A DNA stretch of 56,419 bases. Source: a virus. Shown in pieces: positions 38,847 through 48,368 of the stretch. Both the position numbers and the translations under genes were made by a program. The DNA is taken from IMG/VR virus record IMGVR_UViG_3300028708_000002, positions 1-56,419 of that record. One strand, 5' to 3'. Numbering within the stretch: position 1 is the first letter of the stretch; the number at the start of each line of letters is the position of its first letter. A model generated the notes under the pieces. The model saw only the letters and a list, made by a program, of their open reading frames with translations. It had not been told where the DNA came from and made no database searches.

Positions 38847-39983
38847 TTACCAGACGAATGCGGCTGGAACCGCGTAGGCGGATGCGGACACGCGGACGAT
38901 TGCCGCCGCGCCGCGCTGGGCCACACCCGATCCCAGACCCCGGATGAAGAAGGAGTCAATGAGCGGGTAGTTGGAGTTGTTGCCGGGACGGAGCACGAGA
39001 CCCCGAAGCGCGGCATTCTCCGACTCGCGGAGACCGACGATGTTCAGGTTGCTGGACCGGCCCTGCGACGCTGCCGCGACGAAGTACCCGGCAGGGATCT
39101 GCGGGTCCTCCACGATCAGGTACGGCCCGTAGGAGCCGACCACCGACAGACCGGCGAACGTGTTCGCAGGCTGCGATCCCGCCGCGACCTCCCAGCCGAC
39201 GGGCAGCTGGAAGCCAGTCCCCTGAGCCGGGATGAAGTCGTACACGGCCGTCTGCGCGTTGTTGTTCGCCACGCCGCGCCGGAACGTCTTGACAACGTCC
39301 GACTCCGCCTTGTTCATGAGGAGGATGACGGTGTACCCGTTCTGCCGGGTGAAACCGTGCTCCTCCACCAGGAACGCCGCGTCAGTCAGGTCCGTGCTGT
39401 CGATCGCTGCCGCACCGGTGTTGATGTAGTGCGTGTGCGAGCCAGGCGTGAACGTCAGGCCCTTGTAGGGCGGGATGTAGGAGCCGTCCGCGTTGTACAG
39501 CGCCGTGACCGTGTACGGCGTAGTGCCGATGGTCGCGGTCCTGTTGACGTTGTTGAACAGCGCCTTCATCACGAGGTCGAACTGGAGTGCGTTGTCGGCC
39601 TCCATCACCTGCTGGAGGATCGCGTCCAGCTGCTGCGTCGACGCGCCGCCAAGCTGGTTGGGGCCTCCGGCGAGGAACTGGAAGGTGTAGGACGCGCGGA
39701 TGTCGTACCACTTGAACGGGAATGCCCGCTGGGTAACGACAGGCTGCGGCCGGATCGAGACCGGGATGCCGAACTCTGTGGCCTCCTCGAATCGCTCCGT
39801 ACCCGGCTGGACGATGTCCTCGATGACGTTCGTGACACCGAAGGACAGGAGATCCGCGAGCGGAGTGCGCGCGCTGTTGAAGTCCTGCAGCGCCTGCTGG
39901 TAGCTGTCCCACACCGCGTTGAGATCCTGCCCATCCCGCGTACGGGTGAGGATGTCAGCACTGGTGGCGTAACCCTTAGCCAT
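38847..39983 (-). CDS. Major capsid protein, 378 aa
   Basis: HK97-fold type by position after scaffold and decoration genes and by size. Recognisable parts are FGIPVSIRPQPVVTQRAFPF, FQFDLVMKAL-like region (ALQFDLVMKALFN), VILLMNKAESDVVKTF and the C-terminal VAQRGAAAIVRVSASAYAVP. Forms the icosahedral shell. Confidence 0.87.
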   Translation of the reverse strand: MAKGYATSADILTRTRDGQDLNAVWDSYQQALQDFNSARTPLADLLSFGVTNVIEDIVQPGTERFEEATEFGIPVSIRPQPVVTQRAFPFKWYDIRASYTFQFLAGGPNQLGGASTQQLDAILQQVMEADNALQFDLVMKALFNNVNRTATIGTTPYTVTALYNADGSYIPPYKGLTFTPGSHTHYINTGAAAIDSTDLTDAAFLVEEHGFTRQNGYTVILLMNKAESDVVKTFRRGVANNNAQTAVYDFIPAQGTGFQLPVGWEVAAGSQPANTFAGLSVVGSYGPYLIVEDPQIPAGYFVAAASQGRSSNLNIVGLRESENAALRGLVLRPGNNSNYPLIDSFFIRGLGSGVAQRGAAAIVRVSASAYAVPAAFVW

Positions 39984-39997
39984 CTGTCATCCCTCCC

Positions 39998-40396
39998 TTA
40001 CGTGGTAGACATGGGGCAGCGGACGATCATGCGTGTGGTGCTGACCATCTTGCCGATGATCTTGCTGGTCGCGGCCACAGCGTCAACGACGCCGACACCG
40101 CCAGCTGTTCCGTGCGCGTAGACGATGTCACCAGCGGCCCATGCGGTACCACCGGTCTTGGTCGCCTCCACGATCTCGCCATCAGTCATGACGTCGATCG
40201 GCTCTGCGGCCGACATCGGCCGGACCGCGATGATGACCCCGATGATGGCAGTCTCAGCGGCTCCGCCAATCACGACCTGTCCAGACGTGTTGATGCTCAC
40301 CGCCTGGATCTTGCCGACGTCTGTGCTGGTGATGGCAGCCAGAAGCGGAGCGCGGAATCCGCCCACTCGTGGCTCATACTTGTCGTACCTAGACAC
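39998..40396 (-). CDS. Capsid decoration protein, 132 aa
   Basis: Ala/Gly/Val-rich beta protein with GQVVIGGAAETAIIGVIIAV and TAWAAGDIVYAHGTAGG, like DUF2190-type head decoration proteins. It lies between scaffold and capsid genes as usual. Confidence 0.7.
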   Translation of the reverse strand: MSRYDKYEPRVGGFRAPLLAAITSTDVGKIQAVSINTSGQVVIGGAAETAIIGVIIAVRPMSAAEPIDVMTDGEIVEATKTGGTAWAAGDIVYAHGTAGGVGVVDAVAATSKIIGKMVSTTRMIVRCPMSTT

Positions 40397-40416
40397 CCTT
40401 CACCACCCTTCTCCTC

Positions 40417-41085
40417 CTAGCCTCCCAGGCGGGAGCGCAATGCCGGCAAACGCTTGGACATCTCGGACTTGTCAGGCTTCCCGGCCTGACCAGCCTTGCC
40501 CTGGTTCATCGGCGGAACACCCGTCTGTTGCTGACCGCCGTCCCCTTCGGACTTCGGCTTGAGCATCCACGGGTACTGCTTGGCCAGGCCTTCAATGATG
40601 GCCTTGAGCCCCACGACCTGGCCTTGATCGTCTATTTCAAGCTTGCTGATATCGACCATCCCGAGCGCGACAGCGGGGTCTTGCCAGTCGTACGTGTTGT
40701 CACTGAGGAATCCGTTTCGGACGCGCTCACGCCGCAGGTCCTGATCGGCCTGCGCGAGCTTCGCCTTGAACTCCTCGGCGTCACGCTTGAGCTTGTCCAT
40801 CTCCGGGAGGTCCTTGTCACGGATCTCTCGCAGCTGTGTCTCCAACTGTGCTGCCCGCTGGTCTGCCGCGCGCGTCCTCGCCTGCTGGGCCGCCATCTCC
40901 TCAGCCGTGTGAACCGCTGTCGGAGTCGCCGGAGCGCCGCCCTGTGCGTCCGCTGTCTGGCCCTGCTGGCCGGTGGCACCGCTCTGTGTGCCCGCGCCGC
41001 TGGTGCTCGTATCCGCCCCTGCACCGGCGCTCTGTCCGGTGTCTCCAGCGCCGCTCTGTGCGCCGGGGTCGAGTGGTGCCGTCAT
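40417..41085 (-). CDS. Scaffolding protein, 222 aa
   Basis: A low-complexity Gly/Ala/Thr N-terminus precedes a coiled coil (DQRAAQLETQLREIRDKDL, LKRDAEEFKAKLAQADQ). A short C-terminal capsid-binding region, GVPPMNQGKAGQ to RLPALRSRLGG, follows. Typical of internal scaffolds upstream of the capsid gene. Confidence 0.85.
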   Translation of the reverse strand: MTAPLDPGAQSGAGDTGQSAGAGADTSTSGAGTQSGATGQQGQTADAQGGAPATPTAVHTAEEMAAQQARTRAADQRAAQLETQLREIRDKDLPEMDKLKRDAEEFKAKLAQADQDLRRERVRNGFLSDNTYDWQDPAVALGMVDISKLEIDDQGQVVGLKAIIEGLAKQYPWMLKPKSEGDGGQQQTGVPPMNQGKAGQAGKPDKSEMSKRLPALRSRLGG

Positions 41086-41130
41086 CTTGCTGCCTCCGGA
41101 TGATAGTTCCTCTGTACGCTGGAAGTCGAA

Positions 41131-41382
41131 TCAGCTGGCAAGCCAATCCTCGAATGCCTTCCGTGCCTCCTCGGTTGGCCTCTGCCTGAACTGTAGTCCA
41201 CCGTCCCCGGTAAACGGCTTACGGTGGTCCGCACCCTCAAGGCCAATAGCCATAGGGATTCCGGCAGGGAACGCATCGCACGTCCGGACAGTTCGCCCTC
41301 CGGGGTCGATCGCGGTGGCAGGCCTCGGCTCGCCCTGTAGGCGCTCACATGCCAGGCATTGCACTGGGCGTCGGCTTGTCAT
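41131..41382 (-). CDS. Small conserved Cys protein next to MuF, 83 aa
   Basis: VQCLACERLQG, then TCDAFPAGIPMAIGLEGADH and FTGDGGLQF, form a pattern seen in small proteins beside phage MuF genes; the Cys may bind zinc. The start overlaps the MuF stop by 4 bases. Role unknown, perhaps a partner of the MuF fusion protein. Confidence 0.65.
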   Translation of the reverse strand: MTSRRPVQCLACERLQGEPRPATAIDPGGRTVRTCDAFPAGIPMAIGLEGADHRKPFTGDGGLQFRQRPTEEARKAFEDWLAS

Positions 41383-43082
41383 GGTCTTGTTGCCTCCTCG
41401 GCCATCCGCTGCATAACCCTGCCTATCTTGAGGATCCAGGGTCGCGGGCGACCTGATGTTGTGTACTCCGACCAGATCTCAGCGAACATCTCCGCCTGCG
41501 AGTGCGCGCCGTACTTGGAGACGCTGAACTCAATGACGGTCTTGTTCTGGGCCACCCAGGCATCGGCCTCGGTCCAAGTCAGCCCGATATCCCTGTGCCG
41601 TCCCTTGGTGATGACCGGCTTGCGCAGCCCAAGCTCCTTCGCCACCACACTGAAGATGCGCTCGGCTTGGTCAACCGTGTAGTTCCCGAATCCATCGTTG
41701 AACCGGAAGTTGACGTGGTGGCCATACTCGTGTGCCACCGTCGCCTCTAGCCCCGGCCGGTCGGAGTGCGAGTGCCATCCAGAGCCGTGGTCTTTCCGCG
41801 ACAGCGCCGTCATCCTGTCCAGGTCATCGAAGTGCCCAGGACTGATGCTGATGTCGCGCTCTGCCAACCGGTAGTAGGCGAGCGTGTTCTCTCCCTGGGA
41901 GTTGATGAACTCCCTGCCATACATCGTGGAGGAGCCCTCACCACGGACTCTGTTCAGCTTCATCATCGTATACGGCGTCTTGGTGGCCTGCGTCCGTAGC
42001 TCGCGCCCCGCTGCGGTCCGGGCCTTGCCGGATGCCATCAGGTTTATGGTCTTGGCGTGCTCCTTGGCCGTCCGTACGGTCTGCGCGCGGATCTGTGCGG
42101 GTGTTGGACCGAGGAGCCGGAGCGGAGCGGATGCGGTGACCCGCCCAGCGCCGGGCAGGCTCGGGCCGATCCTCTGACCGGGCAACGCGCCGTGACCACC
42201 GAGGTAATTGTCATACTTCCCAGCAAATAGCCCATCGATGAACGCGTCATCGTCAACGACTACAGGGGTTGCGTAGCACAGGCACTGCGGGTGCGGCTTG
42301 CGGGGTACGTCCCGGACCGGGAACACTCCAGGCCCCATCTTGAACTGGTCGTCGTGAGCGAGGGTGTCGCAGTCGTCTGCCTTTGGGTGGGAGCGCGAGA
42401 GGTTCCAGCGCATCCCGAGCACCCAGGGCTTGTCAGCGGCCTCAACCGACATAGCGTGGAACGCATTGTTGATCTCGGTCCGCGCCAGTCGCATCGCCGC
42501 GTACCGCATCCCGCCCGGCGTGCTGGGGTCAAAGAAGTTCAAAGCCTCCGCCGCGAACTCCCGCGCGCTCAAGCCCCGTGCCAGAGCGCTGTTGATCATC
42601 CGGTCGATCTGCCCGCCCGTCCGGACCGTGTTGTTATAGATCCTCTGGCTGAGCGGGATCGAGGACTGCGTGATGCGCGCCGTCGCCACGTCGATCGTCC
42701 TGAGTAGACTCTGCTCAAGGCTGTCCGCGAGAGCCTTAGCTGTCGCCGAGTCGCCCACCATCCCGAACAACGCCGCGTCGAGCCGCGCGCTGAGATGGTC
42801 GGCGGCCAGAGCGGCTCGCGCGCGGCCCTGACTGATGACATCGCCGATCCGGCCGAACACCTTGACCTGCTGCCGAAGCATCTCCTTGCGGATCTCCCGC
42901 AGCTGGCTGACCCGCACGAAGTCGCTGATGCTTCCCTTGCTACGCGCCAGGATGCGCTTGATCTGAGCGTCCAGATCCTTCTGTGCCTCTAGCAGGACGC
43001 CCAGCAGCTGATGGTCAGCAAGCTTCTGGACCCCCGCATAGGCGCGGATCCACTCTTGCGGGTCAGGAGCCGTAGCTGGCAT
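41379..43082 (-). CDS. MuF head-morphogenesis protein fused to zinc metallopeptidase
   Basis: The first 270 residues are a MuF-type head protein, ending in the Cys/His cluster SHPKADDCDTLAHDD and KPHPQCLCYATPV. A linker leads to a C-terminal domain with HEYGHH at 451-456 (HExxH zinc site; bases about 41718-41732) and a later SQAEMFAEIWSEY (E531, E535) that could supply the third zinc ligand. MuF proteins enter the capsid with the portal, so the peptidase could be carried into the host or act on the head. Length 567. Confidence 0.82.
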   Translation of the reverse strand: MPATAPDPQEWIRAYAGVQKLADHQLLGVLLEAQKDLDAQIKRILARSKGSISDFVRVSQLREIRKEMLRQQVKVFGRIGDVISQGRARAALAADHLSARLDAALFGMVGDSATAKALADSLEQSLLRTIDVATARITQSSIPLSQRIYNNTVRTGGQIDRMINSALARGLSAREFAAEALNFFDPSTPGGMRYAAMRLARTEINNAFHAMSVEAADKPWVLGMRWNLSRSHPKADDCDTLAHDDQFKMGPGVFPVRDVPRKPHPQCLCYATPVVVDDDAFIDGLFAGKYDNYLGGHGALPGQRIGPSLPGAGRVTASAPLRLLGPTPAQIRAQTVRTAKEHAKTINLMASGKARTAAGRELRTQATKTPYTMMKLNRVRGEGSSTMYGREFINSQGENTLAYYRLAERDISISPGHFDDLDRMTALSRKDHGSGWHSHSDRPGLEATVAHEYGHHVNFRFNDGFGNYTVDQAERIFSVVAKELGLRKPVITKGRHRDIGLTWTEADAWVAQNKTVIEFSVSKYGAHSQAEMFAEIWSEYTTSGRPRPWILKIGRVMQRMAEEATRP

Positions 43083-44656
43083 TACGCCTCCGGAGGCGCG
43101 GCCTCGGTGTCGAGCCGTCCGCCAACCACGTCAAGGGCAGCAGCCTGCTCGTCAAGGATCTGCTGGAGCATATCGTCCGGGAAGTTGAGCCCCAGCGTCT
43201 TGGCGAGGTAGCTCAGCGCCCACTCCCGAGACACCAGCCCTGCCTGGACTAGCGCCGTAACCTCGGCCACTACCTCCTTGCGGTTCAACGGGAGCATCGG
43301 CCCGAAGGAGGACACCGCCTCCAGCCGCTCATCCGGCGTCAGCCCCTCATACGCTGGGATCCAACCGTGGATGAGGTCATGCATGAACTGGTCGAGCTTG
43401 CCGCCTAGCTCGGTCTGCTTTTCGCTGTTCTTGGAGGTCAGTGGAGCGAACCGGATGGCCAGCGCGATCCCGGACTCAGCAGCTGTGACCTCAATCGTCC
43501 CAACCGCTACCTCAGGCGTGCCAGTCGTCTCCAGCGCCGCGCTCCGCAGCGCGCCGTAGTGCCCGAGTCCAGGCTCCACCGTCGTAACGCCTTCAACCCG
43601 ACCGAACTTCTTGCCATCCTGTAGCTCGACCATCCCGGCCGGACTGATAACCCAGTCCTGCGTCACCCCGTTAGCGTCAACAGGAGGCGCACTGTCGGTC
43701 CAGTAGACGCCCAGGCTCTGCAACGCTAGCGCGAGGTCCTGGTCACTCATCGTGGTCGTCATGCCGCCGAGGACTGTCTCAACGCCCTGGATCTCCGACA
43801 CGCCGAACACGCCCGGTGCGCCGCCGCGCCGATTGCGGAAGTGATACACGGGGATCGCTGTGATCTGGCTCGGCAGTGGCATCCCGGCCATGAGGAGTTG
43901 GTTGCCGGGTGTGTCTAGGCGCGTCGGTACCTCCGCACCCTCCAGATCCTCCTCGGTCAGCGGGTAGCGGTCATCCCACTTGGCGAGGGCATAGAAGCCC
44001 ATCTGCACCGCGACAGTCCCGATCGGCGAGCCGAACGCAGCCGCGTCCTCCTCATCCATCACGCGCCGGTACATGAGTCGCTGGGCGATCTGCGTCGTGC
44101 CATCGTCAGCGAGGACGATGTTCACGATGTAGCAGCCGATCACGCGCTCTTCATCAACCGGGTCAACAATCGGGAAGTACTGCGCCGGATCTAGCTCGGT
44201 GATCCGGATGCGGGTGCCCTCGGCCTTGAGCGGGTCGGCGGTCACATGGATCATGCCGTCGCCGCGTGCGAGCGTCCATCGCTTGACCGAGCCGAACTTG
44301 GACAGGAACTCCTCACGCCGGAACAGCGCGTCCACGAAGCTCTGCGTCACTAGCCGCTGCGCGTCCTCTGCTGGCTCTCCGGTGTCGCTCATGATCCAGG
44401 TCCAGGCGAGGTCCCGAGCGAGGTAGGAGTTGGTGGACTCGATGATGGTGCGGGCGCCAGGGATGTACCTCCGGCTAATCTCATCCCCATCGTCCCGGAG
44501 GAGCGCCTGGAACGCCGAGGGTGCGTTGTTGTAGATGTCTGTGTATGCCCAGTAGGCCTGCACACGCTGCTGGTCGTCCACCTGCTTGGTGTTGACGAAC
44601 GTCGGCGGTGCGCCTCCCAGTGCAACCGCAGTCGCGTATGGGGATTCCGCAACCAT
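43082..44656 (-). CDS. Portal protein, 524 aa
   Basis: Located between large terminase and MuF genes with one-base overlaps. SFVDALFRREEFLSKFGSV, VTADPLKAEGTRIRITEL, and MPLPSQITAIPVYHFRN fit actinophage portals of the SPP1-like class. It forms the dodecameric DNA channel. Confidence 0.85.
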   Translation of the reverse strand: MVAESPYATAVALGGAPPTFVNTKQVDDQQRVQAYWAYTDIYNNAPSAFQALLRDDGDEISRRYIPGARTIIESTNSYLARDLAWTWIMSDTGEPAEDAQRLVTQSFVDALFRREEFLSKFGSVKRWTLARGDGMIHVTADPLKAEGTRIRITELDPAQYFPIVDPVDEERVIGCYIVNIVLADDGTTQIAQRLMYRRVMDEEDAAAFGSPIGTVAVQMGFYALAKWDDRYPLTEEDLEGAEVPTRLDTPGNQLLMAGMPLPSQITAIPVYHFRNRRGGAPGVFGVSEIQGVETVLGGMTTTMSDQDLALALQSLGVYWTDSAPPVDANGVTQDWVISPAGMVELQDGKKFGRVEGVTTVEPGLGHYGALRSAALETTGTPEVAVGTIEVTAAESGIALAIRFAPLTSKNSEKQTELGGKLDQFMHDLIHGWIPAYEGLTPDERLEAVSSFGPMLPLNRKEVVAEVTALVQAGLVSREWALSYLAKTLGLNFPDDMLQQILDEQAAALDVVGGRLDTEAAPPEA

Positions 44657-46194
44657 TACTTCCTCCTACTCGTGACATTCGTGCGGTTGCTCTGCGCGGG
44701 CACGCGGAACGGGTTACCGAACAGTCCTGAGAGGAGCCGTCCCAGTGCCTCAGGGCAGTGGTTGTCCTTGGACATCGGCTCCTCAGGCGCTGCCCGCCCC
44801 CGGTCGCCTGCCTTCTGCGAGTCCGGATAGCGCCATTCGTTGAACTCGCGGATCGTGTTGACGCACTTGCGGCTGATGGTGAGGCCAGGCTTGCGCTCAG
44901 GGTGGCCCAAGTCTAGGTGCTCCGGGGTCATCTTGAGGAATCGGCGCATCCACTCGATCCGCCCCTGCAGCAGGATCGACCCCCCACGGTAGGCCGGAAC
45001 CTGGAGCGCCTCCGAGATGGCGCGCGTACGGTCCGGCTCCGCTGGGTCCGGATAGAACATCCGCGTCTGGGCGGGACACAGGCCGCGCGAGCGGATGTCC
45101 TTGATGGCCTCCTCGGTCGTCACGCCGGTCTTGTAATACTCATCCAGGATGTGAATGCGCTTGCGGTCCGGCGAGACCTGTACCAGCAGCCAGGCGAACG
45201 GGTTGGTGAAGCCGTAGTCCACCGCCGCGTAGGTCGCCCACGCAGAGTTGAAGTCGTGGTCGGTGACGTGTAGCTCTTCATCGAAGTCCTTGAGCACGCG
45301 CCCAACGAACTCTGTGAACTGCGCGGCCTCCTCCTGGTTGAACATCTCCATGCTCATGTCGAGGAACAGCGCCCAGATCTCTGGGTGGATACCGGTCGGT
45401 GCGGCCGCGCCGTGCGTCGCGCTGAAGAGCATCTTGAGCGTCGGTATCAGCCGGTCCATCCGGCCGTACCGGCGCGCCTCCGTCAGCCGCGACAGCAACT
45501 CCTCATCGACTCCTCCGGGGAACAGGTGCGGGTTCACCCAGGCTGGGGCGCGCCAACTCTGCCAGTCGGTCCGCTGTGGGTCCAGTCCGGCCATGTACAG
45601 GTCATAGAACCAGTTCTTGCCCTCGGGGGTGGAGAGGAATGCCGTCCAGCCGGTAAAGTCCGCTAGCGTTGGACGTAGGTACTTGATCCACACACTCGGC
45701 TTGAGCTTGGCGGCCTCGGAGAAGATAGCTCCACTCAGGCCCTCGCCAACCAGCGTCCCCGGATACTTCGCGCTCTTGGCATGCACGATGAATCGCCGGT
45801 CGAACAGGCTGGCAACCATCTCGCCGGACTCTGGGTTGTAGTAGCTCCCAGGATGGTCGAGCCGCATCCCGATCCGGGTGATGGAGTCCCAGAAGACACG
45901 GAACTCCTTCTCAGAGTCGCTGTACTCAGGCCCGACAATCCAGTACTCCCGGCGCTTCCCTTCGCGCTTGAGATCATCCAGCTCATACCATGCGCGATAC
46001 GCCTCCGGCACCAGTAAATGCCCACCAGTCTGGCTCTTGCCAGCGCGCCGCCCGAACGCCACGACCTTGTTGCGCGCTCGGCTCGTGATGACCTCGCGCT
46101 GGAGCGGGTACGGCTGCCAGTTCGTACGATCCCATGTCATCTTGTGGATCTGCAACGGGATCGGTGGCGTCCGCCACATAGTCGGTGTCGTCAT
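44656..46194 (-). CDS. Terminase large subunit, 512 aa
   Basis: Walker A is GRRAGKSQ (48-55). The RNaseH-like nuclease part contains ATYAAVDYGFTNPFAWLLV and MFYPDPAEPDRTRAI with Asp residues. ATP-driven motor that packages and cuts DNA. Gene order TerL-portal-MuF is standard. Confidence 0.93.
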   Translation of the reverse strand: MTTPTMWRTPPIPLQIHKMTWDRTNWQPYPLQREVITSRARNKVVAFGRRAGKSQTGGHLLVPEAYRAWYELDDLKREGKRREYWIVGPEYSDSEKEFRVFWDSITRIGMRLDHPGSYYNPESGEMVASLFDRRFIVHAKSAKYPGTLVGEGLSGAIFSEAAKLKPSVWIKYLRPTLADFTGWTAFLSTPEGKNWFYDLYMAGLDPQRTDWQSWRAPAWVNPHLFPGGVDEELLSRLTEARRYGRMDRLIPTLKMLFSATHGAAAPTGIHPEIWALFLDMSMEMFNQEEAAQFTEFVGRVLKDFDEELHVTDHDFNSAWATYAAVDYGFTNPFAWLLVQVSPDRKRIHILDEYYKTGVTTEEAIKDIRSRGLCPAQTRMFYPDPAEPDRTRAISEALQVPAYRGGSILLQGRIEWMRRFLKMTPEHLDLGHPERKPGLTISRKCVNTIREFNEWRYPDSQKAGDRGRAAPEEPMSKDNHCPEALGRLLSGLFGNPFRVPAQSNRTNVTSRRK

Positions 46195-46415
46195 GCAGGC
46201 TCCCCGGCTGGCGGGGCCACGTCAAACGTGAAGGGGCGCTCAAAGCTGCTGCCAACTGAGGTGATTCCGAACCCAAAACGTATCTGTGACGCCGCAACCC
46301 TGGTCTCCTCGATCAGCCCCAACGCTCGGGCTGCCAGGTCCTCCATCGTGTCCTCGGTCGCGTCGCTCTCGACCTCAACAATGTGACCGGCGATCTCAAG
46401 ATGGACCTTGCGCAT
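46191..46415 (-). CDS. Hypothetical protein, 74 aa
   Basis: Starts MRKVHLEIAGHIVEVESDATE at 46413-46415 inside the end of the small-terminase-like gene. Compact beta-alpha pattern; ends in FTFDVAPPAG. No family is recognised. Confidence 0.6.
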   Translation of the reverse strand: MRKVHLEIAGHIVEVESDATEDTMEDLAARALGLIEETRVAASQIRFGFGITSVGSSFERPFTFDVAPPAGEPA

Positions 46416-47049
46416 TGGGCTCCTCGGTGTCGGCGTACTCACCCTCAAAGAGCTTGCGGAGCCCTTCCTGCCATCCAGGCATCGAGACGTCAACCTCAAA
46501 GCCGCCCTTGATACCCGCCCGGTCTAGCAGGCTGTTGCACGCCGCAATCACGTCCTTCTCCGGCGTCATGGGGTTGAAGGCTATGGCCAGCAGCCGGGCC
46601 GCTACGGCGTCGCTCGCTCCGGCGATCCGCATACGCGCGGCCTGCCGTACCGCTGGGTTGTAACCGCCATGCGTGACGCAGACCTCGGCTCCGGGGATCG
46701 AGGCGCGGAGGCAGGGGCGGGTGAGAGCGTCGTTGTCCGCGTCGACCACATAGCGCCCCTCCTTGTCGCGGAGGTAGCTCCGGGCCTTACAGGGGTTTGC
46801 CATCCTGGAGACGAACTCGCCTGCCTCGTCCAGGTCCTCCTGCAGCCCGTTCCAGCGCCACTGCGCGCCGAACGGTACGTTGGTCTCTTCGTCGCCGATG
46901 CGCTCGATGTCTTCCCAGTGCGCCATCAGCCATTCGAGGTCTGCCTTGGTATTGCCGCGAGAGGCCGTGGGGACCTTGACATCTGTCCGCCCATCGTCCC
47001 CTCGCGGCATACCGCGCTTGGTGCTTACGCCCTTCTGTCCACCTGCCAT
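46396..47049 (-). CDS. Probable terminase small subunit, 217 aa
   Basis: A region with CLRASIPGAEVCVTHGGYNP, then VAARLLAIAFNP and ACNSLLDRAGI, is often found just upstream of terminase in actinophages. The rest is basic and helical. Position before TerL is the main evidence. It would recognise the packaging site. Confidence 0.6.
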   Translation of the reverse strand: MAGGQKGVSTKRGMPRGDDGRTDVKVPTASRGNTKADLEWLMAHWEDIERIGDEETNVPFGAQWRWNGLQEDLDEAGEFVSRMANPCKARSYLRDKEGRYVVDADNDALTRPCLRASIPGAEVCVTHGGYNPAVRQAARMRIAGASDAVAARLLAIAFNPMTPEKDVIAACNSLLDRAGIKGGFEVDVSMPGWQEGLRKLFEGEYADTEEPNAQGPS

Positions 47050-47067
47050 GAGGAGGAGTGTAGCTGG

Positions 47068-47490
47068 CTACTCCCAGATCTCCGTGTCGTACCACGCCAT
47101 CCAGCCATCGTCGGCCCGGACGATCCCCATAACATGGAGGAGCGCGAACAGTCGGTGCTGGCTGATGTGGGCGCTCTCAAACAGCACCGTCTCGGGCACC
47201 GGCGTCTCGTTAGCCTCTTCCAGGTCCTCGCCCATAACCAGTGCAACTCGCACGCTGACCCAGTTGCCGAGGTCGCGCACCGTCACGTGCGTCTCGCGGT
47301 CCGAGGCCTGGTACACGAACTCGCGGTCATCCCGCAGAACGTCGTCAATCTCCAGGCGCTGTTGGTGTTTATCCGCCCAGCCCGACGACAGGAGCTTGGC
47401 CCACAAGGCTTCCATCTCCGGCGTCTTGAGGATCGGGGTGAACGGGTCCGGCGCGCCGGACGTGCCGTGTACGGTCATCAGGCGCTCCAT
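47068..47490 (-). CDS. Hypothetical protein, 140 aa
   Basis: Starts MERLMTVHGTSGAPDPFTPIL. Mixed alpha/beta with RETHVTVRDLGNWVSVRVAL, probably a small enzyme-like or structural fold. It lies next to the small terminase gene. No motif. Confidence 0.65.
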   Translation of the reverse strand: MERLMTVHGTSGAPDPFTPILKTPEMEALWAKLLSSGWADKHQQRLEIDDVLRDDREFVYQASDRETHVTVRDLGNWVSVRVALVMGEDLEEANETPVPETVLFESAHISQHRLFALLHVMGIVRADDGWMAWYDTEIWE

Positions 47491-47936
47491 GGTCGCGGGG
47501 CAGGGGTCCTGCCTGGGGTATACATTGGTGTTCCTGGGTACGGCGTCGGCGCGCGACCCGTGACACGGCCGCCCATCCTCGCCACGTTCTTGTTCAGGTC
47601 ATCAATCTCCCGTCGCTGCCGGGTTACCTCGGCCACAAGCCAGTCCACTGTGGGGTCGGAACGTTGGGCCTGGCCGGGTTGTACGTAGTCCGGTTGGCCC
47701 GGCACAGGCTCGGTGAAGAATCCATTGTCAGCCAACAGCGTCTGGTCTTGCTGGTCGCCCTCCCAGACGATGTGCACGATGAAAAATCCCTCCGTGTCGG
47801 TCGCGCTGGCGTACTGCTTCCACCAACCGTCGTACCGCCAGCCGTTCTTGCTGCCCTGAGCCTTGAGGCTGGCGATGTACTCCTCGGCCTGCGCCTGCGT
47901 CTTGAACTGCTCGAAATGCTCTCGCGTCCTGCTCAC
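47478..47936 (-). CDS. Hypothetical protein with Pro-rich tail, 152 aa
   Basis: GTG at 47934-47936 overlaps the stop of the previous gene. The first 55 residues (TREHFEQFKTQAQAEEYIAS, GFFIVHIVWEGD) look folded. A coiled-coil-like part (VAEVTRQRREIDDLNKNVA) follows, and a Pro/Thr tail ends it. No family. Confidence 0.65.
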   Translation of the reverse strand: MSRTREHFEQFKTQAQAEEYIASLKAQGSKNGWRYDGWWKQYASATDTEGFFIVHIVWEGDQQDQTLLADNGFFTEPVPGQPDYVQPGQAQRSDPTVDWLVAEVTRQRREIDDLNKNVARMGGRVTGRAPTPYPGTPMYTPGRTPAPRPWSA

Positions 47937-48187
47937 CCCGGACTCCCTGCTGCTTGCGTAGGCGCTGCCTCGGCCGGATCGTTGAGCCGGGCCTCGACCT
48001 CGGCCAGCAGCGCCACCAGTCCTCGCGTGTCGTCGTACGGCCCTGCGTAGTCCACAGTGATCAGCTGTGTGATCAGAACGTGGAACTTGTTGAGGGTGTC
48101 GACCCGCCCAGCGAGGACTCCAGCCTGCCACGCCGCGTCGTGAACAGCATCCACCTGCTCCTTGGCGTACCTCACTGTGTCACTCAT
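47933..48187 (-). CDS. Hypothetical helical protein, 84 aa
   Basis: Starts MSDTVRYAKEQVDAVHDAAW at 48185-48187 and is helical. It is the first gene after the 13-bp hairpin, so it may open the late operon transcript. No motif. Confidence 0.65.
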   Translation of the reverse strand: MSDTVRYAKEQVDAVHDAAWQAGVLAGRVDTLNKFHVLITQLITVDYAGPYDDTRGLVALLAEVEARLNDPAEAAPTQAAGSPG

Positions 48188-48234
48188 AGCCCGATCCTCT
48201 CCCGAGCGCCACGACTGCGGCGAGTGCAGACGCA

Positions 48235-48268
48235 GAGACACCCCGCCGGATCGGTGGCGGGGTGTCTC
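48235..48268 (-). terminator. Hairpin terminator, 13-bp stem
   Basis: GAGACACCCCGCC (48235-48247) pairs perfectly with GGCGGGGTGTCTC (48256-48268), loop 8. It lies about 20 bases past the stop of a 26-codon ORF and 48 bases before the next gene. It marks the edge of the late operon. Confidence 0.7.
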
Positions 48269-48287
48269 TGGCCCGGGTAGGCGGAAT

Positions 48288-48368
48288 TCAGACCTTGGCG
48301 GAGTCGGCGTCGTCCTCGGTGCCGCTCTCCACAGTGTCGCCGTCAGGCGAGGTTCTGAGCTTGTGCAT
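48288..48368 (-). CDS. Possible 26-aa acidic peptide
   Basis: ATG at 48366-48368 has GGGAGATC seven bases upstream. The peptide MHKLRTSPDGDTVESGTEDD... is acidic in its second half and ends SAKV. It lies between two strong hairpins. It may instead be an incidental reading frame in a leader RNA. Confidence 0.4.
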   Translation of the reverse strand: MHKLRTSPDGDTVESGTEDDADSAKV

